A stretch of 64,000 nt of DNA from an uncultured Draconibacterium sp. GTDB taxonomy: Bacteria > Bacteroidota > Bacteroidia > Bacteroidales > Prolixibacteraceae. The stretch's first letter is position 1. The number at the start of each line of letters is the position of its first letter. The position numbers and the translations under genes were made by a program. The notes under the pieces were generated by a model. It had not been told where the DNA came from and did no database searches. It was given only the letters and a program-made list of their open reading frames with translations. The stretch lies in NCBI RefSeq assembly GCF_963674925.1, contig NZ_OY771649.1, positions 1,736,001 to 1,800,000 of the forward strand, given 5' to 3'. Of the stretch, positions 43,932-50,411 are shown piece after piece.

Positions 43932-44614
43932 CTGATACACACCTGTTTGGGATTTTTCTGAGTGTGGGATGTTTTTACCTCATCTCGCTTCTCCGGAAAA
44001 GATCGGGATTGAACTGGCTTAATCCGCTACTTCTTTCAACCGTTATCATTATATGCATACTGGTTTTAGGCAAAATTCCTTACGAGCATTACATGAAAGG
44101 CGGAAGTGTTATCCATGCCCTTTTGGGACCTGTAACGGTTGTTTTGGCTTTGCCTTTATACCGCCAGCGAAAACTTCTTTTCGAGCATAAATATTCGATC
44201 ATCGGAGGAATTATTTCGGGAGTGGTTTCAGCCATAATTTCTGTAATTGGTCTCAGCCGCTTGTTGGGAATGAACGAACTCCTTGAACGCTCACTTATCG
44301 GACATTCGGTTACAACTCCCATCGGGATTGGAGTAGCCAACATGCTTCAGGCTACTGAAGGTATTACAATCATTTCCATCATCATAACCGGGATACTGGG
44401 GGCTTCCATTGCACCTTTTATGCTGAAATTACTACGTGTAACACACCCGGTGGCAAAAGGATTAAGTATCGGAACCTCATCTCACGCATTGGGAACCACA
44501 AAAGCCATTGAAATGGGTGAAACAGAAGGCGCTATGAGCGGACTCGCCATCGGAGTAGCTGCACTTACAACTGTTCTCGTGGTAATCTTAATGCAATTAA
44601 TGGGTTGGTATTGA
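43919..44614 (+). CDS. LrgB-family membrane protein
   Basis: A 231-residue polytopic protein with about seven hydrophobic segments. The conserved LLGPVTVVLALPLYRQR (about 62-78), SLIGHSVTTPIGIGVAN (about 126-142) and GLSIGTSSHALGTTKAIEMG (about 181-200) blocks are LrgB/CidB hallmarks. Its start lies within the end of the CidA-type gene, so translation is coupled. Together they form the two-component carrier now linked to pyruvate or glycolate movement. The stop is directly adjacent to that of the convergent CobW-type GTPase. Confidence 0.9.
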   Translation: MEKITDTHLFGIFLSVGCFYLISLLRKRSGLNWLNPLLLSTVIIICILVLGKIPYEHYMKGGSVIHALLGPVTVVLALPLYRQRKLLFEHKYSIIGGIISGVVSAIISVIGLSRLLGMNELLERSLIGHSVTTPIGIGVANMLQATEGITIISIIITGILGASIAPFMLKLLRVTHPVAKGLSIGTSSHALGTTKAIEMGETEGAMSGLAIGVAALTTVLVVILMQLMGWY

Positions 44615-45523
44615 TCAGAAGCGAATATTTTCCAGTTTCCCGATAAACACAATTTTGCTTTCACCCGGTTCAACGACCAAATCACCTTCTGTTAATTCAA
44701 AACTGCCGCCAATTCCCTGCAAAATAAATTCAAATGGTTCGTTCTCGAAGTAAAGTATTCCTTTGGTCCGATAAATGAGACGTTTATTTACATCCATCAA
44801 ATACGAAAACCAACGAAGAAATTCCTCTTTTGGAATGGGTGTATCAAATTCCATTAGTTTTGTTTCGATGTGCGAATGAGCAGAAGGGAGCGACATAAAA
44901 TCGAAAACCGTACGAGTTTTTTGAGCTATGTTATTCAAGTTAACTCCGTCGGCACTTCCATATTCAGAAAAAACAAGTTGTGCAAACAAATTCAACTTCC
45001 TCATATCCTCCAGCCATCTGTCCTTTTCTTCCGTTGTCAGAACTTCCGATTTATTAATCAGTATAAGATCGGCCACTGCCAGCTGTTTCAGAATGATCTC
45101 CTGTTCAGGCTGATCTTTAAAATGCAAGGCATCCACTAAACAAATGGTTCCGTTGAAGCTGTAAAGCTCCTTTAGTTTCTCGTCGCGAAAAAAGGGTTGA
45201 ACTACTCCTGCAGGATCTGCAACACCGGTTGTTTCAATCAATAAATGCTCAACGTCAGGGAAACGCTCTGCCAGTTCCTGTAAAACCAGCTCATATTCAT
45301 CAGTGATAGTGCAGCAAATACAGCCTTGTTTTAATTCAAACATCTGACTGGCATCCACTCCTTTTATCAGTTTTGTATCGATAGCCACTTCGCCAAATTC
45401 ATTTTCAACAAGGGCAAATTGTGTCCCCTCGTACTTTTTCAACAGGTTATTGATTAAAGTAGTCTTACCGGCTCCGAGAAAGCCGGTAATTATGTTTACT
45501 GGTATTTTATTTTGATGCTCCAA
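44615..45523 (-). CDS. CobW/YjiA-family GTPase (metal chaperone)
   Basis: A 302-residue P-loop GTPase of the G3E group: Walker A GFLGAGKTT (14-22), the ENEFGEVAID switch (40-49), metal motif GCICC (67-71), LLIETTGVADPAGV, and INKSE for base recognition. The C-terminal CobW_C domain is short. Such proteins deliver zinc or other metals to client enzymes. Zinc is the most common ligand of the CxCC site; cobalt or another metal is possible. No client gene is nearby. The region upstream holds a GTCCGTC palindrome and a word-repeat cluster. Confidence 0.9.
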   Translation of the reverse strand: MEHQNKIPVNIITGFLGAGKTTLINNLLKKYEGTQFALVENEFGEVAIDTKLIKGVDASQMFELKQGCICCTITDEYELVLQELAERFPDVEHLLIETTGVADPAGVVQPFFRDEKLKELYSFNGTICLVDALHFKDQPEQEIILKQLAVADLILINKSEVLTTEEKDRWLEDMRKLNLFAQLVFSEYGSADGVNLNNIAQKTRTVFDFMSLPSAHSHIETKLMEFDTPIPKEEFLRWFSYLMDVNKRLIYRTKGILYFENEPFEFILQGIGGSFELTEGDLVVEPGESKIVFIGKLENIRF

Positions 45524-45554
45524 TCTACTTTTTATTTAAAGGTATTCACCCCTC

Positions 45555-45592
45555 GTCCGTCAATTGACGGACACTCCCCTCGTTGAGGGGAG
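45555..45592. repeat. Double hairpin element between CobW and TauE genes
   Basis: GTCCGTCAATTGACGGAC (45555-45572) is a perfect 18-base palindrome. It is followed by CTCCCCT-CGTTG-AGGGGAG (45574-45592), a second hairpin. The pair lies after the TauE stop and before the CobW start (both minus strand), and may end TauE transcripts. Word repeats such as 'cgtaacttgtgactcgaaac' follow at 45620-45639. Confidence 0.7.
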
Positions 45593-45670
45593 ATAATTCA
45601 TTTTCCAAAACTGCTTTTTTGCTCGTTGCTCGTAACTTGTGACTCGAAACTTGCAACCTGTAGCTTAAAA

Positions 45671-46423
45671 CTACAATACCCCAAACAAATTTAAAATCAC
45701 AATTAGCATGGCCAGAATCAGCACGTAACGAACGTATTTTGCACCTCCTCTTACGGTAAAGTTAGCGCCCAGCCATGCCCCGAACATATTTCCGGCAGCC
45801 AGTATTAAACCCGCAACAATGTCAACTTGTTTATTATAAATAAATATTCCGAGGGAAAAAATGGTGTAAATTAAAACAATAAAAACCTTTATTGCATTGG
45901 CGCGCACCAGATTATGACCACAGCCCAAAACCAAACCGGCCAGCAGAAAAAATCCTACGCCCATCTGAATAAATCCGCCGAATAAACCTATTGCAAAAAA
46001 AATAACGTATTGCAGTGGCGACGGTTTAGGATTAACCTTCCCAATCTGATCGGTAATCCATACCTCAGGTTTTAAAACCACTAACAGCAACAAAACCACC
46101 ATTAGTCCGGCGATAATATTTTTTAAGAGCTTGGGATCAATTTCAACAGCAAACAGTGCCCCGATGATCGATCCGGCAATGGCAGGAATTGCCAGCCGGT
46201 AATCCTTTGTAAAATCAAGAACATTCTTCTGTTTGAAGGTTTTTACCGCAATAACATTTTGCAGCAGAATGGCGATTCGGTTGGTGCCATTGGCAATTTT
46301 GGCCGGCAACCCGATAAACATCAACAGAGGAATGGTTAACATGGAGCCGCCCCCTGCTGTGGTGTTAATAAATCCGGCGGCAATTCCGGTTCCTACAAGT
46401 GCCAGTATCATGTACCATTCCAT
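45671..46423 (-). CDS. TauE/SafE-family membrane exporter
   Basis: A 250-residue polytopic protein with about seven to eight membrane segments. The family's two glycine-rich repeats are visible: GTGIAAGFINTTAGGGSMLT (11-30) and IGLFGGFIQMGVGFFLLAGL (about 149-168). TauE/SafE proteins move sulfite, sulfoacetate or other small anions across the inner membrane. The substrate is not clear, and no sulfur genes lie beside it. It is single in its strand stretch, with repeat-rich gaps on both sides. Confidence 0.9.
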   Translation of the reverse strand: MEWYMILALVGTGIAAGFINTTAGGGSMLTIPLLMFIGLPAKIANGTNRIAILLQNVIAVKTFKQKNVLDFTKDYRLAIPAIAGSIIGALFAVEIDPKLLKNIIAGLMVVLLLLVVLKPEVWITDQIGKVNPKPSPLQYVIFFAIGLFGGFIQMGVGFFLLAGLVLGCGHNLVRANAIKVFIVLIYTIFSLGIFIYNKQVDIVAGLILAAGNMFGAWLGANFTVRGGAKYVRYVLILAMLIVILNLFGVL

Positions 46424-46722
46424 ATTCAGATCTTTAAGTTTCGAGCTGAGAGTTCCGAGTTTCGAGTATCAAGGATACAACTTAACAACTAATCAGTTTA
46501 ACAATTGGTTTTAAATTCACTCTCCTTCCACCTATTGGTGTTCAGCATATTTTTTTACCACAGAGTTACACCGAGAAGTCACAGAGTTTCACTGAGCACG
46601 AAATTCGATTTTAATTTTACAGTTCAGCAATTTAACACTTTCATTTTCGTAAAGCTACAATGCACTTTTGTTTTTCTTACCCCATTACTCACAAATAAAC
46701 CAATTCACTCCTTTAAAAAGAA
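46424..46722. other. Repeat-bearing intergenic region without genes
   Basis: About 300 bases between the TauE start and the glyA terminator. Contains word-like 'ttcgagctgagagttccgag' (46440-46459) and two 17-base copies of CACAGAGTTnCACnGAG (46559-46575, 46580-46596). No coding frame of note is seen. Confidence 0.6.
46559..46596. repeat. Tandem CACAGAGTT repeat
   Basis: Two 17-base units, CACAGAGTTACACCGAG and CACAGAGTTTCACTGAG, differ at two positions and are spaced four bases apart (21-base period). They lie in a gene-free gap. Confidence 0.75.
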
Positions 46723-46750
46723 AAAAGCCCGAAAATAATTCCGGGCTTTT
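46723..46750 (-). terminator. glyA terminator
   Basis: On the minus strand AAAAGCCCGG pairs with CGGGCTTTT around a short AT loop, followed by TTCTTTTT. It starts about 27 bases past the glyA stop. Confidence 0.85.
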
Positions 46751-46776
46751 GTATGCTTTAACTTGTAAGTTCAATA

Positions 46777-48057
46777 CTAGTATGCAAACAGCGGGAAGTC
46801 CTTCATTAATTTGTGAACTTTTTCGCCAACTGCTTTAATGTATGCCTCGTTGTGAATGTTTGCAATCGAATCGTCGATCAACTGAACGATTTCAGGCATT
46901 AGATCTTCTTTTACACCACGGGTTGTAATCGCCGGAGTACCTACACGCAAACCTGAAGTTTGGAATGGAGAACGGCTATCAAAAGGAACCATGTTTTTGT
47001 TAATGGTAATTTCTGCATTTACAATGGTATTTTCAACCACTTTACCAGTGATCTCAGGGTATTTTGTACGCAAGTCGATCAACATCGAGTGGTTATCAGT
47101 ACCACCAGAAATTACTTTGTAACCCAGATCAACAAAAGCCTGTGCCATAACAGCAGCATTCTTTTTCACCTGTGCCTGGTATTCTTTGTATTCCGGTTCC
47201 AATGCCTCGCCAAACGCAACAGCTTTTGCAGCAATTACGTGCTCAAGCGGTCCTCCCTGCTGACCAGGGAAAACTGCTGAATCAAGCAGTGAAGACATGG
47301 TACGAACCACACCTTTTGGAGTGGTAATACCCCATGGATTTTCAAAATCTTCACCCATCAGGATGATACCACCGCGAGGTCCGCGTAGTGTTTTATGAGT
47401 TGTTGATGTTACAACATGCGCATATTTTACAGGGTTATCAAGCAAACCGGCAGCAATTAAACCAGCCGGGTGAGCCATATCCACCATAAACAATGCACCA
47501 ACTTTATCAGCAATTTCGCGCATGCGTTTGTAATCCCACTCGCGACTGTATGCCGAAGCACCACCAATAATCAACTTTGGTTTGTGTTCGATGGCCAGCG
47601 CTTCCATCTCATCGTAATCAACCCTACCGGTATCTTCTTTTACCTTATAGGCTACCGGATTGTAAAGAATACCCGATGAGTTTACATGCGAACCATGCGA
47701 AAGGTGACCACCATGCGAAAGGTCAAGTCCGAGGAAAGTATCGCCCGGCTTAAGAATAACACTCAATACAGCAGCATTGGCCTGTGCACCCGAGTGTGGC
47801 TGAACATTGGCCCAGGCAGCGCCGTACAATTCTTTAATACGGTCGATGGCCAATTGCTCGGTCATATCAACAAACTGACAACCACCATAATATCTTTTTC
47901 CCGGATAACCTTCAGCGTACTTGTTGGTCATTACCGAACCCATTGCCTCCATAACCTGCTCACTTACAAAGTTCTCTGAAGCAATCAGCTCAATTCCGCC
48001 CAACTGACGTTCGTGTTCCTTCCTGATAATATCAAAAACCAAAGTATCTCTCTTCAT
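46777..48057 (-). CDS. glyA: Serine hydroxymethyltransferase
   Basis: A 426-residue PLP enzyme that interconverts serine plus tetrahydrofolate with glycine plus methylene-tetrahydrofolate, supplying one-carbon units in the cytoplasm. The PLP lysine is Lys222 in VTSTTHKTLRGPRGG. GGIELIASENFVSEQVMEAM and NKYAEGYPGKRYYGG are the normal N-terminal signatures. Length matches bacterial SHMT. The gene is monocistronic with its own terminator; upstream is a 235-base gap before the small lipoprotein gene, which is divergent. No riboswitch fold is obvious in that gap. Confidence 0.97.
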   Translation of the reverse strand: MKRDTLVFDIIRKEHERQLGGIELIASENFVSEQVMEAMGSVMTNKYAEGYPGKRYYGGCQFVDMTEQLAIDRIKELYGAAWANVQPHSGAQANAAVLSVILKPGDTFLGLDLSHGGHLSHGSHVNSSGILYNPVAYKVKEDTGRVDYDEMEALAIEHKPKLIIGGASAYSREWDYKRMREIADKVGALFMVDMAHPAGLIAAGLLDNPVKYAHVVTSTTHKTLRGPRGGIILMGEDFENPWGITTPKGVVRTMSSLLDSAVFPGQQGGPLEHVIAAKAVAFGEALEPEYKEYQAQVKKNAAVMAQAFVDLGYKVISGGTDNHSMLIDLRTKYPEITGKVVENTIVNAEITINKNMVPFDSRSPFQTSGLRVGTPAITTRGVKEDLMPEIVQLIDDSIANIHNEAYIKAVGEKVHKLMKDFPLFAY

Positions 48058-48292
48058 CTTGTAACTGAATTAATTTAATGAAAGCCCAAAGTTAATACAT
48101 TTTAATTCAGCCTTTTGATGATATTGGCTAGAATTTGGGAGATTTTTTGAACAATTAAGATAAGCCGGGCAGACATATTAAAACCGGCACAAAAAAATAT
48201 TCGGTTCATTTTAAACTTTCTTTCAGAAGATACATCTAATTGCTTTGGCAAATAAAAACGTCAATTCTGATAACATATTAATTCAAACCAAA

Positions 48293-48727
48293 ATGAAAAG
48301 AACAGTATTTTTAGTAATGGTGCTGGTAAGTGCACTGGTAATTTCGTGTAACAACGGGGGAAATAATTCGCGACAAATGCCATTTGGCAATGGTGGAGGA
48401 ATGGGCCCCGGAAATTTTGATCCGCAGGCAATGGTTGACCGTATGGTGGACGATATGGACGAAAACCTGGATTTAAGTGACGAGCAGGAAGATCAAATCC
48501 GCAAAATTATGGAAGAGAATTTTGAGAATATGGCTGCCATGCGCGAGGAAATGCAAAACAGCGGTGCCGGTTTTGAAGGTATGCGCGAGAAAATGCAAAA
48601 ATCACGCGAAGAACAAGACAATAAAATGAAAGAAGTTCTTTCGGAAGAGCAATGGGAGAAATACCAGGTAATGCAGGAAGAAAGAAGAGAAAGAATGAGT
48701 CAGGGTGGATTCCGTCCTCAGAACTAG
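48293..48727 (+). CDS. Small lipoprotein, Spy/CpxP-like in style
   Basis: A 144-residue protein from the ATG at 48293; an upstream TTG at 48245 would add 16 residues before the signal and is rejected. Lipobox VISC gives Cys19. A Gly/Met/Pro-rich spacer (GNGGGMGPGNFDPQ) precedes a highly charged helical region. LDLSDEQEDQIRKIMEENFE and MKEVLSEEQWEKYQVMQEER resemble the paired LTxxQ-type helices of Spy/CpxP periplasmic chaperones, though the match is only by pattern. It ends with a hairpin repeat 32 bases after the stop. A role in envelope stress or metal response is possible but unproven. Confidence 0.7.
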   Translation: MKRTVFLVMVLVSALVISCNNGGNNSRQMPFGNGGGMGPGNFDPQAMVDRMVDDMDENLDLSDEQEDQIRKIMEENFENMAAMREEMQNSGAGFEGMREKMQKSREEQDNKMKEVLSEEQWEKYQVMQEERRERMSQGGFRPQN

Positions 48728-48758
48728 CTTTCAGTCGCAGTTAAAAGTTAACAGTTAA

Positions 48759-48804
48759 GGATGCCATCCGTATGTTTTTCGATTCATGTGGGTGGCATTT
48801 TTTT
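48759..48804 (+). terminator. GATGCCATC hairpin repeat after small lipoprotein
   Basis: GGATGCCATCCGTATG (48759-48774) pairs with CATGTGGGTGGCAT (48785-48798) with a few G-U or mismatched positions, followed by seven T. It is a sibling of the better-paired hairpin at 48981-49022. Confidence 0.75.
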
Positions 48805-48810
48805 GCCTCG

Positions 48811-48980
48811 TTGCCGGATTCTGGATACTGGATATTGAGTATTAGAGATTGATCATTGGAGATTTTGGTCATTAGTCACTGGTCATTGGTCAGGTAAGTT
48901 ACCTTGTAACCAACAACCTCATACAAACAGATCTCTCACTGCGTTCGAGATGACATTCTGATCCGAATTATGAAAAGAAA
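48811..48980. repeat. Word-repeat array with TCGAGATGACA copy
   Basis: Holds 'ggattctggatactggatat' (48817-48836), 'gattgatcattggagatt', 'ggtcattagtcactggtcat' and a copy of the AGATCTCTCACTGCGTTCGA-type repeat at 48929-48955. The order echoes the array inside the SGNH gene at 26427-26618. No gene is present. Confidence 0.75.
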
Positions 48981-49029
48981 GGATGCCATCCGTATGTTTT
49001 TCAACTTATACGGATGGCATCCTTTTTTT
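48981..49029 (+). terminator. Perfect GATGCCATC hairpin with T-run
   Basis: GGATGCCATCCGTAT (48981-48995) pairs perfectly over 15 bp with ATACGGATGGCATCC (49008-49022), followed by seven T. It has terminator form on the plus strand, although the small lipoprotein gene already has a hairpin 180 bases earlier. Confidence 0.8.
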
Positions 49030-49038
49030 GCATCGATG

Positions 49039-49106
49039 CTGCGAACTTGAAACCTGTAACTTGCAACTTCTTTGTAACAGATCTCTCGCTGCGCTTCGAG
49101 ATGACA
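49039..49106. repeat. Word repeats and TCGAGATGACA copy before odhB stop
   Basis: 'gaacttgaaacctgtaactt' (49043-49062) and 'gcaacttctttgtaacag' are followed by an AGATCTCTCGCTGCGCTTCG-type copy ending AGATGACA (49079-49106). It lies 20 bases past the odhB stop on the complementary strand. Confidence 0.7.
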
Positions 49107-49125
49107 GCAACTGTGCCAACTGAAA

Positions 49126-50400
49126 CTAGATCCCCAGCATCAGCTCTCCGGCATCTTTTCCTCCGGTAAATAAACGCTCCGGATTCTCAAGTAATTCTTT
49201 TAGTTTCACCAGGAAACCTACCGAATCTTTACCATCGATAATACGATGATCGTACGACAAGGCAACATACATCATCGGGCGGATAACCACCTGGCCGTTT
49301 ACTGCAACAGGTCGCTCAACAATATTGTGCATACCCAGAATTCCTGATTGCGGCGGGTTAAGAATTGGTGTCGACAATAACGAGCCAAAAACGCCACCAT
49401 TGGTTATGGTAAATGTGCCGCCCTGCAATTCTTCAACCGTAATTTTTTTATTTCGTGCCTTTTCGGCCAGCTCTTTAATTTCGAGTTCAATTGCAGGAAT
49501 CGATTTACTTTCAGCATTGCGTACAATGGGCACCATCAAACCTTTTGGTGTTGATACCGCAATACCCACATCAACAAACTGAGGCATTACAATTTCTTCG
49601 CCATCGATTTGCGCATTCACCATCGGATGGAAATCCATGGCCGTAGCAACCGCCTTGGTAAAAAACGACATAAAGCCTAGTTTAAATCCGTGGGTTTCCA
49701 CAAATTTTTGCTGATGCTTTTTGCGCATATCCATTACATAGCTCATGTCGATCTCGTTGAAAGTAGTGAGCATCGCTGTTTCGTTTTTCACCGAAACAAG
49801 GCGTGCACTTAACTTTCGTCGCAGGCTCGACATACGCTGACGTTCTTCGTCGCGTGTAGCCTCTTTTTGCGGGATAGCGGCAGTTGCTGCCTGGGGTGCA
49901 TTAACCACAGCTTCCACTTCTTTTTTGCCCAAACGTTTTAAGCCCTTAATCACATCGTCAACCGACAGGCCATGCTCTTTCATCATCTCCTTAGCCACCG
50001 ATGTTACTTTTACGTTGTCGTGCCCCGACGCTACCGGTCGGGATTTCGCTTCGCTCAACTCATCTCCTGTTGCTGATTCCTTCGTCTCAGATGCTTGATC
50101 TTCGCTGACTGATTCTGCTGCTGACTGAGACTGAGACTGACTACTTTCAGCAGCCGGTGCTTCTACGCTTGTATCGATAGTACAAACCACTGCACCAACT
50201 TCTACAGCTTCTCCTTCTTCCGACTTAATCTCTATTTTACCGCCTTCGCTGGCAACAATGGTCAGTGTGGCTTTATCCGACTCCACTTCGGCTATTTCCT
50301 GATCTTTGGCAACAACTGCTCCATCTTCAACAAGCCAACTGCCAATTTCAACTTCGGTTATAGATTCTCCCGGACTGGGAACTTTGATTTCAATAATCAT
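49126..50400 (-). CDS. odhB: 2-oxoglutarate dehydrogenase E2 (dihydrolipoyl succinyltransferase)
   Basis: A 424-residue E2 subunit of the TCA-cycle oxoglutarate complex, in the cytoplasm. The lipoyl domain (2-77) carries Lys43 in ESDKATLTI. A Ser/Glu/Ala-rich linker (about 80-130) follows, then a weak E3/E1-binding domain (131-165), which lacks the usual G-T-G-x-x-G-R run. The catalytic domain (about 190-424) ends with LSYDHRIIDGKDS (His385, Asp389). About 14 linker residues (114-127) are encoded by an interspersed repeat also seen at 749-809. Its start is 11 bases after odhA on the same strand, so the two form an operon; the E3 gene is not in the window. Confidence 0.95.
   Translation of the reverse strand: MIIEIKVPSPGESITEVEIGSWLVEDGAVVAKDQEIAEVESDKATLTIVASEGGKIEIKSEEGEAVEVGAVVCTIDTSVEAPAAESSQSQSQSAAESVSEDQASETKESATGDELSEAKSRPVASGHDNVKVTSVAKEMMKEHGLSVDDVIKGLKRLGKKEVEAVVNAPQAATAAIPQKEATRDEERQRMSSLRRKLSARLVSVKNETAMLTTFNEIDMSYVMDMRKKHQQKFVETHGFKLGFMSFFTKAVATAMDFHPMVNAQIDGEEIVMPQFVDVGIAVSTPKGLMVPIVRNAESKSIPAIELEIKELAEKARNKKITVEELQGGTFTITNGGVFGSLLSTPILNPPQSGILGMHNIVERPVAVNGQVVIRPMMYVALSYDHRIIDGKDSVGFLVKLKELLENPERLFTGGKDAGELMLGI
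50022..50060. repeat. GTCGGG repeat inside the odhB linker
   Basis: Sequence gccccgacgctaccggtcgg then gatttcgcttcgctcaact matches the intergenic element at 749-809 except for a 19-base insertion there. It is in frame and codes for residues 114-127 (about ELSEAKSRPVASGH) of OdhB. Confidence 0.8.
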
Positions 50401-50411
50401 ATTTTGGTTTT

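Noticed and set aside
43572..44614. Toxin-antitoxin or holin pair
   Set aside because: The two proteins are CidA/LrgA and LrgB types, both polytopic, and better explained as an organic-acid carrier; no lysis genes are near.
829..49029. CRISPR array from repeated hairpins
   Set aside because: Copies are scattered over 48 kb, without regular spacers, and no cas genes are present.
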